A stretch of 64,000 nt of DNA, taken from positions 1,767,069 through 1,831,068 of the forward strand of contig NZ_CP059833.1 of NCBI RefSeq assembly GCF_014117265.1, written 5' to 3'. This DNA comes from Corynebacterium hindlerae (GTDB lineage: Bacteria; Actinomycetota; Actinomycetes; Mycobacteriales; Mycobacteriaceae). The position numbers and the translations under genes are program-made. Of the stretch, positions 18,600 through 27,489 are shown piece by piece. Numbering within the stretch: position 1 is the stretch's first letter; each line of letters opens with the position of its first letter. A model generated the notes under the pieces. It did no database searches, was not told the DNA's origin, and worked only from the letters and a program-made list of their open reading frames with translations.

Positions 18600-19612
18600 T
18601 GATTCGTACTGAAATTCGTGGCAATGCTGGTCTGATCATCCTGGACCGTCCGAAGGCTCTCAACGCGCTGAGTCATGAGATGGCGCTGGACATTGAACGT
18701 GCGCTGGAGGACTGGCGCGACAATGACGCCGTCCAGCTCATCATAGTGCGTGGCGAGGGCGACCGCGGGCTCTGCGCCGGTGGCGATGTGGCGGCCCTGC
18801 GGGAGGACGCACTTAACGACGGCCATGCCGGAGCGGATTTCTGGGCCGACGAATACCGTCTCAACCTGCTGATTTCTCAATACCCCAAGCCATACGTGGC
18901 CATCATGAACGGCATCGTCCTCGGTGGAGGTGTGGGGATTTCCGCCCACGGCTCCCACCGCATCGTCACCGACTCCACCAAGCTGGGGATGCCAGAAACC
19001 GGGATTGGTTTCTGCCCTGATGTGGGAGGCTCCTGGATCCTCGGCCACGCACCGCACAACCTCGGCATTCACTACGGGCTCACCGGGATCCATGAGGGTG
19101 GCGCCCAGGCGATCGAGGCTGGGCTCGCCGACTACCTCGTTGCAGACAAAAACATTGATGCGCTCGTCGCCGAGCTGTGCGAAACCGGGCAGGTCGGGGT
19201 TATTGAAAAGTTCGCCGCGGAAGCACCGGTGGGCTTCGGGCCTCGGCGCGTCGATATGGAGCGCATCTATGGTGCGGACACTGTCGAAGAAATCCTCGAG
19301 CTCCTCGACGCCCACGACGAAGAATGGGCAGCCGACGCCGCGAAGCGAATCCGACGCAACAGCCCGCACGCACTCAAGGTGACGCTGGAATCCATCCGAC
19401 GCGCACGCTCCCTGACCTTAGCTGATGCATTGCGTGAGGAATATCGCATTTCCTGCCATATGCAGAAGAATCCGGACTTCGCGGAAGGTGTTCGGGCGCA
19501 GATTATCGATAAGGACCGGCAGCCGAAGTGGCAACCCGCTACCCTCGGGGACGTCACCGCAGAATCTGTGGCAGCAGCTTTCGAACCACTGGAAAAAGAA
19601 CTGGAGTTTTAA
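18599..19612 (+). CDS. 3-hydroxyisobutyryl-CoA hydrolase-like protein (ECH_2)
   Basis: A 337-residue crotonase-fold protein, longer than a normal enoyl-CoA hydratase and matching the ECH_2/HIBYL-CoA hydrolase type of valine catabolism. Key stretches are [11 protein letters not shown] (about 58-68) and [20 protein letters not shown] (about 101-120), which build the oxyanion hole. Also present are the hydrolase-type substrate loop [16 protein letters not shown] (about 129-144) with the catalytic Glu, and a C-terminal ECH_2 extension. Start and stop overlap both neighbours (TAATG on each side), so all three genes are coupled. It could also act on other short 3-hydroxyacyl-CoAs. Confidence 0.88.
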   Translation: MIRTEIRGNAGLIILDRPKALNALSHEMALDIERALEDWRDNDAVQLIIVRGEGDRGLCAGGDVAALREDALNDGHAGADFWADEYRLNLLISQYPKPYVAIMNGIVLGGGVGISAHGSHRIVTDSTKLGMPETGIGFCPDVGGSWILGHAPHNLGIHYGLTGIHEGGAQAIEAGLADYLVADKNIDALVAELCETGQVGVIEKFAAEAPVGFGPRRVDMERIYGADTVEEILELLDAHDEEWAADAAKRIRRNSPHALKVTLESIRRARSLTLADALREEYRISCHMQKNPDFAEGVRAQIIDKDRQPKWQPATLGDVTAESVAAAFEPLEKELEF

Positions 19613-20385
19613 TGTCTTACGAAAACATCCTGGTATCTCGTGAGGGACGCGTCGGCGTTATCACCCTCAACCGCCCGAAGGCCCTCAACGCCCTCAACGA
19701 TCAAACTATGCGCGAGGTTGTGGCAGCAGCTCGTGAACTAGACGCAGACAGTGGCGTTGGCTGCATCGTCTTGACCGGCTCCGAAAAGGCATTTGCCGCC
19801 GGCGCAGACATCAAGGAGATGGCACCGAAGGGTGCCACCGAAATGTACAACCTCGACTGGTTCGCCGGTTGGGACGGCCTCACCGCCGTACGTACCCCAA
19901 TCATCGCCGCCGTCAACGGTTACGCCCTCGGCGGCGGTTGCGAAGTAGCCATGATGTGCGACTTCATCATCGCCGGTGACAACGCAAAGTTCGGGCAGCC
20001 AGAAATCAACCTCGGCGTCACCCCGGGCATGGGCGGTTCCCAGCGCCTCACCCGCGCCGTCGGCAAGGCTAAGGCAATGGAAATGTGTCTGACGGGTCGC
20101 ATGATGGACGCCGCTGAAGCTGAGCAGTCCGGGTTGGTGGCGCGCGTCGTCCCAGCGGCGTCTCTGATGGAAGAAACAATGAAGACCGCTGAGGTCATCG
20201 CAGCGAAGTCGCTCGTTGCAGCCAGCCTGGTCAAGGAGCAAGTCAACGCCGCCTACGAGATGACCCTCACCCAGGGCATCATGTACGAACGTCGCACCTT
20301 CCACGCCATCTTCGCCTCCGAAGATCAGAAGGAAGGCATGGCTGCGTTCGTCGAAAAGCGCGACGCGGAATTCCAGGGGAAGTAA
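19612..20385 (+). CDS. Enoyl-CoA hydratase
   Basis: A 257-residue crotonase that hydrates trans-2-enoyl-CoA in beta-oxidation. It has [16 protein letters not shown] (about 55-70), the oxyanion-hole segment [20 protein letters not shown] (about 100-119) with the first catalytic Glu region, and [20 protein letters not shown] (about 128-147) with the second. These are the two-glutamate arrangement of true hydratases. ATG 19612 overlaps the stop of the hydrolase gene; an upstream start at 19528 is rejected. It is third in the thiolase operon and is followed without gap by a small GRAM-like gene. Confidence 0.92.
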   Translation: MSYENILVSREGRVGVITLNRPKALNALNDQTMREVVAAARELDADSGVGCIVLTGSEKAFAAGADIKEMAPKGATEMYNLDWFAGWDGLTAVRTPIIAAVNGYALGGGCEVAMMCDFIIAGDNAKFGQPEINLGVTPGMGGSQRLTRAVGKAKAMEMCLTGRMMDAAEAEQSGLVARVVPAASLMEETMKTAEVIAAKSLVAASLVKEQVNAAYEMTLTQGIMYERRTFHAIFASEDQKEGMAAFVEKRDAEFQGK

Positions 20386-20715
20386 ATGCGGTATCCAGCG
20401 AACCGGGTGACAAAGCCCACTGGATTTGGTGAGAAAGTGCTCGCCTGGCAGCCGCTGCAGCTGCTCAGTGGCATGTACGGGCAGGTCGCCATCGGTGGGC
20501 ATCTGGAAGTCACCCCGGATGAGCTGGTCTTCCAACCTCATGCCATGAATCTCAGCACCGAAGTGCTGCGCATCCCGCGCAGTGCCATCGTGGGGCTGCG
20601 CAAGAAGCAATCGCTAGCTGCCGCGTTGCTGGTGGTGAGCCTGTCAGATGGTCGCGAAGAACGGTTCGTCTCGTGGAAACGCGACGAGATCATCGGGGAG
20701 CTTGGTGGAGGCTGA
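20386..20715 (+). CDS. Small GRAM/PH-like domain protein of unknown function
   Basis: A 109-residue protein starting immediately after the enoyl-CoA hydratase stop, so it is the last cistron of the operon. The beta-rich pattern GGHLEVTPDELVFQPHAMNL ... EVLRIPRSAIVGLR ... SDGREERFVSW ending in a helix resembles a GRAM or bacterial PH-like fold. These sometimes bind lipids. No membrane segment or signal is present. A hairpin terminator follows. The fold call is by eye and the function is unknown. Confidence 0.6.
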   Translation: MRYPANRVTKPTGFGEKVLAWQPLQLLSGMYGQVAIGGHLEVTPDELVFQPHAMNLSTEVLRIPRSAIVGLRKKQSLAAALLVVSLSDGREERFVSWKRDEIIGELGGG

Positions 20716-20747
20716 GCATCAGTCATCAATGCGGCATAGCAAGTATG

Positions 20748-20780
20748 GGCCGGCGAGGAGGGAACCTCGTCGGCCTTTCG
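20748..20780 (+). terminator. Intrinsic terminator of the thiolase operon
   Basis: An 11-bp stem (20748-20758 with 20765-20775, one G-T pair) around a six-base loop, followed by a short T run. It stands 33 bp after the last operon stop and before the CRISPR-Cas region. Confidence 0.75.
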
Positions 20781-20862
20781 CCTACGTGCACTGGCAAAAG
20801 CAACGGGGTTAATCGCTTTTGAAATGATGTGGAGTAGCGTAAAACTCAACCATTAAAACGCG

Positions 20863-20873
20863 TGTTCTAATAT
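20863..20873 (+). promoter_or_regulatory. Candidate cas3 promoter -10 element
   Basis: TAATAT at 20868-20873, with TG at 20863-20864, resembles a -10 box about 88 bp before the cas3 start. No good -35 was seen at the expected distance. The remaining 20781-20954 holds nothing else I can identify. Confidence 0.35.
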
Positions 20874-20960
20874 TTGGTGAGATTGTCTGAGTCCATTGGT
20901 ACATTCACATCAGAAGTTGTTCCTCGTCAGGAGCTTCATCAAACCCGTTGAAGGATGCGA

Positions 20961-23765
20961 ATGTCTATTATGAAACTTGCGGATCAGTGGATCGCTGACC
21001 GTTCGCCTCAGGCTCATGCGTTATGGGCGAAATCTGGAGATGAAGAAGCATATCTTCGCCTGCCACAGCATCTCATAGACGCTGCCTGCGTTGCAGAGTG
21101 GTTGTGGGAAAATTGGACCTCGACGGCTTTAAAAACAACGCTTTCAAAAGCGTGGGGATTGAACAAAGAGCACATTCGTCGGTTGTATGTTTTTCTAGTA
21201 GGGGTCCATGATGTTGGAAAGGCAACTGTTTCGTTTCAGCGACAACTGGAATCCTCACAAGGAAAGGATTATCTCACCGCGGAAGTGAGTGCTGCAGGGT
21301 TGTCCCTGGATTGGCCTCTCGGTGAAGGAATTGAAAAATTTCCGCACGGCACTGCATCTGCCATGATTTTGAAAAAATGGCTCCGGGATTGGGGGATGGA
21401 CAAGCTGCGTGCAGGGCGGATTGCATCTGTGGTTGATGCTCACCACGGGTTCGTTACGGATCCCAAACTATCCCAAATTCACGAAAATACAATTACAAAT
21501 TATCCGGTGGAATGGGGAAACATTCACCGCGAAATCATCGACTCAATGGCTGAGCTCGTCGATATCGAAGATGTTTTGGACAGCATTCTTGATGTGTCCG
21601 GCCCCTACGCTGATGCTGTTCAACTTATGACTGGTCTAGTCATTATGTCGGACTGGATGGCATCCAACCAAGAGATGTTCCCTTATGTAAAAACTGGGCC
21701 CCAGTCTGATCGTGTTAGCGCAGCTGTAACTCGATTCCAGCTTCCCCGTCCATGGCAGCCAGAACCGGTAATGGAAGATATGGACCAGCAGTTCCAGAAA
21801 AGCTTTGGTTGGTCCGATCACTTTAGCGTCCGGCCAGTCCAGGCGGGCGCAGTGGAAGCCGCACGAGCTCAAGAAGGCCCATGTTTGATGATTATTGAGG
21901 CTCCTACTGGCGAAGGGAAAACAGAAGCAGGGCTTGCAGCTGCACACATAATTGGTGAACGGAGCGGAGCACAGGGAGTCTTTTTTGCTGCTCCTACGAT
22001 GGCCACAGCCAATGGACTCTTTGGACGAACCACTGAGTGGGTACGTCGCTCCTCACTCGGAGGTGAGGTCGTTTCGATGTACCTGGCACATTCCAAGAAT
22101 CAACTGTCAGACCAGTATCAATCGCTGCGGTTTGCTGGAATCGGTGAAGACACTGCGGAACATGAGGGCGACAAGGAGCCTGCAAAACGTGGGATCGCTG
22201 TGGCGAATCAATGGCTGTCAGGGCGCTACAAGGGAATACTGGCGGATTTTGTAGTTGGAACCATTGATCAAGTACTCATGATTTCACTGCAGGCTCGGTT
22301 TTCGATGTTGCGGCATATCGGTTTTGCTGGAAAAATCGTCATCATCGATGAGGTACATGCGTATGACGCTTATATGTCTCAGTACTTGTATCGCACTCTG
22401 CAGTGGCTGGCCAACTATGGGGTGAGTGTCATATTGATGTCGGCGACTTTACCGTCGGAACAGCGAAAGGCCCTTGCTGCAGCCTACGGTTCGCAACTGC
22501 TTGAAGAACCGCAGCTTGAACTGTTGGAGCACAATGCGTATCCGCTCATCAGTACTGTAAGTGCATCTGGGCTTGGGGTGATGCCTCTTAAGGCTCGCGC
22601 TACAGACTTGATCGCGACAGTTGAGGTTCTTGACGATTCACTAGACTGCCTAGTTGAGAAAATGGTTGGCATGCTTGCCGACGGCGGTGTCGCTCTCATC
22701 ATCTGCAATACAATTTTACGATCCCAAAAAGCGTTTGAAGCGCTTGATGCGATCTTCCCCGGTGAAGTCGATTTGCATCACTCAGCCTTCGTAGCAGCGC
22801 ACCGGAGTGTGAAAGAAGATCAACTTCGTGAAGAACTTGGGCCACGATCCCGCAGGGGCGAAGGCCGTCCGTGGCGGAAAATCGTCGTCGCAACCCAGGT
22901 AGCAGAACAATCTTTAGATATAGACGCGGATCTTCTTGTAACAGACATTGCTCCGATTGACTTAGTTATACAGCGAATCGGACGTTTGCACCGGCGCAAA
23001 AGGCCCAGCAGTGATCGACCCGCACGGCTGTGCGAGCCAAAGATATTCATTCGCGGTGTCGAAAAAACCTCTCCTGTTCCTGAATTTGATAGCGGAGCTG
23101 AAGCCGTATATGGCAAAAAGCTGCTACTAGCGACTATGGCTAATCTTCCAGCACAGTTCAAACGACCCGATGATGTCGCAGAATTGGTTCAGAAGGTGTA
23201 CGGGCCAAATCCTGAAATCCCTGAACCGTGGACAGAAGAATGGGAAACAGCGTGCAAAAAAGCCCTCGAATCTCGGTACAGTGCCGAGGTGCGGGCGCAA
23301 ACGTACAGGTTCCCGGACCCTTCAACTTCCGACCTGCACGACCTTTTTGCACGCACGCACTCTACCTCCCCTTCGGCGTTGAGCGAGGAAGAACAGGGAA
23401 ACGCTCAAGTGCGTGACGCAGAGTTGGCAGTGGAGGTCATTGCAATCGAAGAAGGTGAATACGATTACTGGCCATTAGGGTCTGAAACTACCGTCCAGAA
23501 TGGGACTGATCCAACATACAAGGACTGTCTCGCCCTTGTTGCACATACACTTCGTCTCCCCCCACAAATGACCCGGAAAAGCTCTGATTTTGATGAAGTG
23601 ATAGGGGACTTGGAGAGTCAAACTCCTGGAGAATGGGCCACATCTGGATTGTTGAAAGGGCAGGTAGCGCTCGTTTTTGATGAATCAGGAATTGCAAAGG
23701 CGGGGCGCTACAAGCTCCGATATGACGACTTGCTTGGTCTTCAAATTGTCCAGGTTGTTGACTGA
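20961..23765 (+). CDS. cas3: Type I-E CRISPR helicase-nuclease Cas3
   Basis: The nuclease-helicase recruited by Cascade after R-loop formation; it nicks and degrades the displaced strand. The 934 residues contain an N-terminal HD domain with His at LPQHLIDAA, the HD pair in VGVHDVGK (about 75-82), KFPHGTA and DAHHG. The SF2 helicase follows: Walker A EAPTGEGKTEAG (about 312-323), DEVHAYD box (about 463-469), MSATLP, and motif VI QRIGRLHRR (about 672-680), then a C-terminal domain. ATG 20961 is preferred over 20955, which lies inside the AAGGA ribosome site. The locus is lower in G+C than its neighbours, as usual for CRISPR-Cas modules. A 313-bp gap separates it from casA. Confidence 0.96.
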   Translation: MSIMKLADQWIADRSPQAHALWAKSGDEEAYLRLPQHLIDAACVAEWLWENWTSTALKTTLSKAWGLNKEHIRRLYVFLVGVHDVGKATVSFQRQLESSQGKDYLTAEVSAAGLSLDWPLGEGIEKFPHGTASAMILKKWLRDWGMDKLRAGRIASVVDAHHGFVTDPKLSQIHENTITNYPVEWGNIHREIIDSMAELVDIEDVLDSILDVSGPYADAVQLMTGLVIMSDWMASNQEMFPYVKTGPQSDRVSAAVTRFQLPRPWQPEPVMEDMDQQFQKSFGWSDHFSVRPVQAGAVEAARAQEGPCLMIIEAPTGEGKTEAGLAAAHIIGERSGAQGVFFAAPTMATANGLFGRTTEWVRRSSLGGEVVSMYLAHSKNQLSDQYQSLRFAGIGEDTAEHEGDKEPAKRGIAVANQWLSGRYKGILADFVVGTIDQVLMISLQARFSMLRHIGFAGKIVIIDEVHAYDAYMSQYLYRTLQWLANYGVSVILMSATLPSEQRKALAAAYGSQLLEEPQLELLEHNAYPLISTVSASGLGVMPLKARATDLIATVEVLDDSLDCLVEKMVGMLADGGVALIICNTILRSQKAFEALDAIFPGEVDLHHSAFVAAHRSVKEDQLREELGPRSRRGEGRPWRKIVVATQVAEQSLDIDADLLVTDIAPIDLVIQRIGRLHRRKRPSSDRPARLCEPKIFIRGVEKTSPVPEFDSGAEAVYGKKLLLATMANLPAQFKRPDDVAELVQKVYGPNPEIPEPWTEEWETACKKALESRYSAEVRAQTYRFPDPSTSDLHDLFARTHSTSPSALSEEEQGNAQVRDAELAVEVIAIEEGEYDYWPLGSETTVQNGTDPTYKDCLALVAHTLRLPPQMTRKSSDFDEVIGDLESQTPGEWATSGLLKGQVALVFDESGIAKAGRYKLRYDDLLGLQIVQVVD

Positions 23766-23877
23766 TCAGAGTTGGCTTATGTGCCTCGTCAACACAGGAG
23801 AAGTAAAGGATTATCAGAGGAGGGCGAGCACCTTACGAGTTGTTGCGAAGGTTGCAACACGTCGAAGTAAAAATAAG

Positions 23878-23958
23878 CCGCCCACCCCCGCTAGGTGCGG
23901 GGAAATGTATGCACAAAGCAAACAGGACGGCTCATCCCAGTTGGTTAGCCGGGAGTCA
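23878..23958 (-). ncRNA. creR-like: CreR-like cas-regulating mini-CRISPR RNA
   Basis: On the minus strand this interval reads degenerate repeat psiR1 (23956-23929), spacer (about 23928-23907), degenerate repeat psiR2 (about 23906-23878). psiR1 has a 6-bp stem (TCCCGG with CTGGGA, one G-U pair) followed by an unchanged 3' end GGGATGAGCC, which supplies the crRNA 5' handle. psiR2 keeps the stem CCCCGC/GCGGGG with one extra base in the loop and a decayed 3' end. The guide proper starts TCCTGTTTGCTTTGT. The expected transcript is about 80 nt from a start near 23958. Published CreR guides (types I-B, I-E, V-A) have this layout and direct Cascade to a cas promoter; here the casA promoter matches. 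This is not a new-spacer array: one spacer, shorter than the array's 33 nt. Confidence 0.85.
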
Positions 23959-23964
23959 TCGAAA

Positions 23965-23993
23965 ACTTTAGATCTCGATCTTGCCTTCATCAA
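23965..23993 (-). promoter_or_regulatory. Predicted promoter of the CreR-like RNA
   Basis: Read on the minus strand: TTGATG (23993-23988) as -35, exactly 17 bp, then TAAAGT (23970-23965) as -10. Each matches 4 of 6 consensus bases. Transcription would start near 23958, directly before the psiR1 hairpin. It is divergent from the casA promoter and about 20 bp clear of the Cascade target. Confidence 0.65.
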
Positions 23994-24009
23994 GAAAAGA
24001 GAAACGTTT

Positions 24010-24044
24010 AACTCCTGATTGCTCTGTATTTCTAAATATGATTT
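24010..24044 (+). promoter_or_regulatory. Predicted Cascade/CreR target (PAM AAC plus protospacer) over the casA promoter
   Basis: PAM-position bases AAC are at 24010-24012. Protospacer bases 24013-24027 (TCCTGATTGCTCTGT) match the guide TCCTGTTTGCTTTGT at 13 of 15 positions, the exceptions being 6 and 12. Homology ends after 15. A full 32-nt footprint would extend to 24044, across the casA -10 box. Confidence 0.8.
24014..24042 (+). promoter_or_regulatory. Predicted casA operon promoter
   Basis: TATGAT at 24037-24042 is the best -10 box in an AT-rich stretch. The -35 position (24014-24019) is poor, as is common in corynebacteria. The start would be near 24049, leaving a 30-nt leader with AGGAAGG at 24066-24072 before ATG 24079. 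Confidence 0.55.
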
Positions 24045-24078
24045 AATTTAACCTGTTAGGTGATAGGAAGGATTATTG

Positions 24079-25719
24079 ATGTTCAATCTGATCGATGAAC
24101 CATGGATCCTAGTTGTTGTTGAAAGCGGAGAGACGAGGCTCGTGGGGCTTCGTGAGATTTTTGCAGGGGAGGTGAAAATCATTGCTCTTCGCGGAGACTC
24201 GGCGATCCAGGACTATGCCATTGCCCGATTGTTGTACGCGATATTTTGCTGTGCCCATCGGGAAGAAGTGCAGGCTGGTCCGGGGAAAAAATTTGACTTC
24301 CCACAATGGTTCGCTGGTCAACTTACGAAAGTTCGCAGGCGGGGCAAGGATGTCAAAGCTCTTGAATATCTAGAGAAGTATCATGATCGCTTCAACCTTT
24401 TCCATGAAGTGATGCCATTTATGCAGGTGTCGGGGCTAAGGGTGAAATCAGGTGAAGTGAAACACGTCACCACGATTGTGCCAGAAGCTCAAGAAGACTA
24501 CTTCTCAATGCGAGCTGGAACAGAGCGAAACTCCCTTACCTTCGCAGAAGCAGCCAGATGGCTGGTCTACGTTCAAGCCTTTGACTATTCCGGAATCAAG
24601 TCCGGTGCAGAGGGGGACTCTCGCGTAAAAGGGGGGAAAGGCTATCCTATTGGCACTGGGTGGGCAGGAATGACAGGTGGAACCCTGGTGAAAGGGGAGA
24701 CACTGCTGGAAACATTGCTCCTGAACACTACAGCTGAAGCATTGAGTGATCGACAAGATAAGCCAGTTTGGGAGCGAGCGCCTTACGGTGCTGATTCACG
24801 AGAAACAGTGGGGGAAAATCCACTGCCCCAAGGTCCAGTTGACCTCGCTACATGGCAATCCCGCCGAGTGCGACTTCATGCTAAGGGAAATCAAGTTGTC
24901 GGTGTGGTTCTGGCCAACGGAGATAAAATTCCGGATGCCGGAGCAAACGTCATGGCCGACACTATGACGCCATACAGATATTCCACAAACAAGTCGAAGA
25001 AGAACTTCGACGTGTACTTTCCACGGCCCTACGACATGAACAGGACGATGTGGAAGGCTTTGGATTCCTTAGTTATTGCCGAAACTGACGGAGGATTCAG
25101 CGGGAAAGAAAAGGCTCCAAAACGTCCTAAAAACCTCGATAACCTAGCAAAGCTTTCTCAGCTTATCGATGGAATCCCTCCGATCCTCAATCTGAACTTA
25201 GTCTCCGTGGAATATGGCCCACAAGCTTCTTCTGTGGCAACTACATATTCATCGCAGATGAGGATGCCAGTTCTTTTGCTTCTCGAAGAATCAGAGCAAC
25301 TCCGAATTGAAGTCCGAAGCCTTGCTAAGTCCACATACGAAGCTGCTATTGTCCTGGGGCGGTTCGCTGGAGATCTGCTAGACGCAGCAGGAGGGACCTA
25401 CGAATTTCAACCAGCGGTGACAGACCGGGCGCTAGCAGAGTTGGAGCCACTGTTTAATCACTGGCTCCAAAAGATTCAGAAAACAGATCATGAAATCAAC
25501 TTCGATAGTCGCTCCCGGCAATGGCAGCACGCCGCCCGCGACTGTATTGATGCTTACGCTCGGATTCTTCTGCGTGGTGCAGGGCCTAAAGCGCTAGCGG
25601 GGCGTATGGAATCTGAAGAAAGCAATCGAGTGATTTCCGCCGCGACCTGCTACCAGAAGCTCCAAAGAGCTTTGAACAAGCTATTTCCGCTTACCGAGTT
25701 GAAAGAGAATGAACAATGA
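24079..25719 (+). CDS. casA: Type I-E Cascade large subunit Cas8e (CasA/Cse1)
   Basis: The PAM-sensing large subunit of Cascade. The 546-residue protein starts FNLIDEPWILVVVESGETRL, the conserved Cse1 N-terminus, and contains FNLFHEVMPFMQV, the middle zinc-finger-free core and a helical C-terminal bundle; the length is close to E. coli CasA (502). ATG 24079 has AGGAAGG 6 bp upstream; the TTG at 24076 is rejected. It is the first gene of the casABCDE-cas1-cas2 operon, whose members overlap or lie 1-12 bp apart. The promoter upstream carries the predicted CreR target, so expression is probably repressed by Cascade itself. Confidence 0.95.
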   Translation: MFNLIDEPWILVVVESGETRLVGLREIFAGEVKIIALRGDSAIQDYAIARLLYAIFCCAHREEVQAGPGKKFDFPQWFAGQLTKVRRRGKDVKALEYLEKYHDRFNLFHEVMPFMQVSGLRVKSGEVKHVTTIVPEAQEDYFSMRAGTERNSLTFAEAARWLVYVQAFDYSGIKSGAEGDSRVKGGKGYPIGTGWAGMTGGTLVKGETLLETLLLNTTAEALSDRQDKPVWERAPYGADSRETVGENPLPQGPVDLATWQSRRVRLHAKGNQVVGVVLANGDKIPDAGANVMADTMTPYRYSTNKSKKNFDVYFPRPYDMNRTMWKALDSLVIAETDGGFSGKEKAPKRPKNLDNLAKLSQLIDGIPPILNLNLVSVEYGPQASSVATTYSSQMRMPVLLLLEESEQLRIEVRSLAKSTYEAAIVLGRFAGDLLDAAGGTYEFQPAVTDRALAELEPLFNHWLQKIQKTDHEINFDSRSRQWQHAARDCIDAYARILLRGAGPKALAGRMESEESNRVISAATCYQKLQRALNKLFPLTELKENEQ

Positions 25720-26339
25720 ATAAAGCCCCCGACCTATTGCGCAACGCAGTGGGGTCGACTTGCTATCGTTTGCAATCTGACTACTTTTCCGACCCAACAT
25801 TGGCCCGTCATCATTCGGCCCGAGCAACGCTCGCGGAGCTGCGTCGTGGTGCAACCCTAGATCTGGCTAAAAATCCACTAGCCCTCGAAAAAGCCCTTTT
25901 TGCGATGCAGGGGGATTTCTCTGAACAACTAGCCAGCAAAGGGGACGCGGCATCGCCTTCTGAACGTGCAGCGTGCTTTGCTTTGGCGCTTTTCGGAGTG
26001 CACATGCAGGGTGCAAAAGAGAGCGTGCACACACCAGGCGTGAGCTTTGCTGCAGCTTGTGGCCAACTGAACCTCCGGCGTGACTCAAACTCCATCAAAC
26101 CACGTGTTGATGCCATGTTGTTGGCAAACAACGAGCAATCAAGATTAATCCACATTCGCTCCCTCGTGACTTTGCTGCGCGCAGAAAGTATTGGGTTTGA
26201 CTATGGCCTTTTTGCACGTGATATCCGCAGCTTGGCTGATCCGATCAAACGTGCGGGAGTTCAATTGAAGTGGGGGAAAGACTTTGCAAACGCACATTTC
26301 CGCCAGGCCCCTTCACCTACCGAAACCACCGATTCCTAA
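25716..26339 (+). CDS. casB: Type I-E Cascade small subunit Cas11e (CasB/Cse2)
   Basis: A helical small subunit, present in two copies in Cascade, that lines the R-loop belly and stabilises the displaced strand. It has 207 residues, all predicted alpha-helical. Stretches include ARATLAELRRGATLD near residue 34 and the C-terminal YGLFARDIRSLADPIKRAGV, a typical Cse2 ending; basic residues are enriched as expected for DNA contact. The ATGA overlap with casA indicates coupled translation. The family is fixed mainly by position between casA and cas7 and by the C-terminal pattern. Confidence 0.93.
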   Translation: MNKAPDLLRNAVGSTCYRLQSDYFSDPTLARHHSARATLAELRRGATLDLAKNPLALEKALFAMQGDFSEQLASKGDAASPSERAACFALALFGVHMQGAKESVHTPGVSFAAACGQLNLRRDSNSIKPRVDAMLLANNEQSRLIHIRSLVTLLRAESIGFDYGLFARDIRSLADPIKRAGVQLKWGKDFANAHFRQAPSPTETTDS

Positions 26340-26351
26340 AGGAGATTAAAC

Positions 26352-27488
26352 ATGACCTACATCATCGATATCTATGCTTTGCAGACCGTTCCCCCGAGTC
26401 TTATCAATCGGGATGACATGGGAGCTCCTAAAACTGCGATTTTTGGCGGGGTCCCGCGTCAGCGTGTTTCATCGCAGTCGTGGAAACGGGCTGTACGGAA
26501 ATACTTTGAGACCGAGATCGAAGGAACCGATATTGGCTTGCGCTCTCGTGAACTTCCTGAGGTGATTGCCAAGAGGGTACAGGACATTGCCCCTGAGATG
26601 TCTACAGAGGACGCCTTGAACGGTGTTCGGGCATTGTTCAAAGCAACAAGTAAAGATGGCATTAAGTTGGTAGAACCGAAAAAGCCAAAAAAGGGCGAAG
26701 AGCTTCCAGAGGAAACTCAATACCCGACTACCAGTTACTTAATTTTCCTCAGCGCTCACCAGATCGAACGCGCTGCGCAAGCGATCGTAGATAAAGCTGG
26801 TGAGAAGTTCAGCAAGAATGAGGCGCAGGAAATTCTTGACACTAAGCACTCGGTAGACGTAGCTATGTTTGGCCGTATGTTGGCCGATGTGCCAGCCTAC
26901 AAGGTGGACGCTGCGGTGCAAGTGGCTCACGCTATCAGCGTCCATGAGGCTCAGCCTGAATTTGACTACTTTACTGCTGTTGATGATGTAGTTGAAGACG
27001 AAGAAGAAACCGGTGCTGGCATGATCGGCACCACTCAGATGATGTCTTCGACGCTGTACCGTTTTGCCTCTGTAAACATCGAAGCGCTGGAAAAAAACCT
27101 TGGAGATGAGGAAGTAGCTCGACAAGCTGCGGGTCACTTCATCAAGGCATTCGCCGAGTCAATGCCAACCGGTAAGCAGAATTCCTTTGCAAACAACACC
27201 TTGCCGGAACTGGTGTATGTAGCAATTCGTGATACCCGTTCAGTGTCCTTGGTTAACGCTTTCGAATCGCCGATTGTAGAGCCAGGGCAACGTCGCGTAG
27301 CAGCTGCTGCTGCACTGGCATCCGAAGAGCGCAGTATTGAACACAACTACGGTATGAAGCCTCTTGCAAGCTTCGTTGTTGGCTTAGGCGATTTGAGCAG
27401 TGAGTTCGCAGATATTGCGGAGCAGGTCACAATGCCTGAACTTATTACTCGGGTAACCGACGTACTAGCAAAACGGGAAGCGAACTAG
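26352..27488 (+). CDS. cas7: Type I-E Cascade backbone subunit Cas7e (CasC/Cse4)
   Basis: The RAMP-fold backbone protein; six copies coat the crRNA spacer and flip out every sixth base. The 378 residues begin YIIDIYALQTVPPSLINRDD and continue GAPKTAIFGGVPRQRVSSQS, the strongly conserved Cas7e N-terminus. MIGTTQMMSSTLYRFASVNI (about 219-238) is also typical, as is the thumb region preceding it. A good ribosome site (AAAGGAG) stands before ATG 26352, and the gene lies 12 bp after casB, allowing the higher expression needed for the hexamer. Confidence 0.96.
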   Translation: MTYIIDIYALQTVPPSLINRDDMGAPKTAIFGGVPRQRVSSQSWKRAVRKYFETEIEGTDIGLRSRELPEVIAKRVQDIAPEMSTEDALNGVRALFKATSKDGIKLVEPKKPKKGEELPEETQYPTTSYLIFLSAHQIERAAQAIVDKAGEKFSKNEAQEILDTKHSVDVAMFGRMLADVPAYKVDAAVQVAHAISVHEAQPEFDYFTAVDDVVEDEEETGAGMIGTTQMMSSTLYRFASVNIEALEKNLGDEEVARQAAGHFIKAFAESMPTGKQNSFANNTLPELVYVAIRDTRSVSLVNAFESPIVEPGQRRVAAAAALASEERSIEHNYGMKPLASFVVGLGDLSSEFADIAEQVTMPELITRVTDVLAKREAN

Positions 27489-27489
27489 T

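Noticed and set aside
20926..20940. Possible second CreR target before cas3 (TCCTG on the minus strand)
   Set aside because: Only five seed bases match, the pairing stops at position 6-7 and the PAM position reads AGC; far weaker than the casA site.
23677..24018. A 113-residue frame in the cas3-casA gap that might be a small toxin
   Set aside because: It starts inside cas3, has no ribosome site or recognisable features, and covers the mini-CRISPR; no support for a CreTA-type toxin.
24048..24058. CCTGTT in the casA leader as an alternative CreR target
   Set aside because: Only six bases match, the first guide bases do not pair and the preceding bases are not AAC or AAG.
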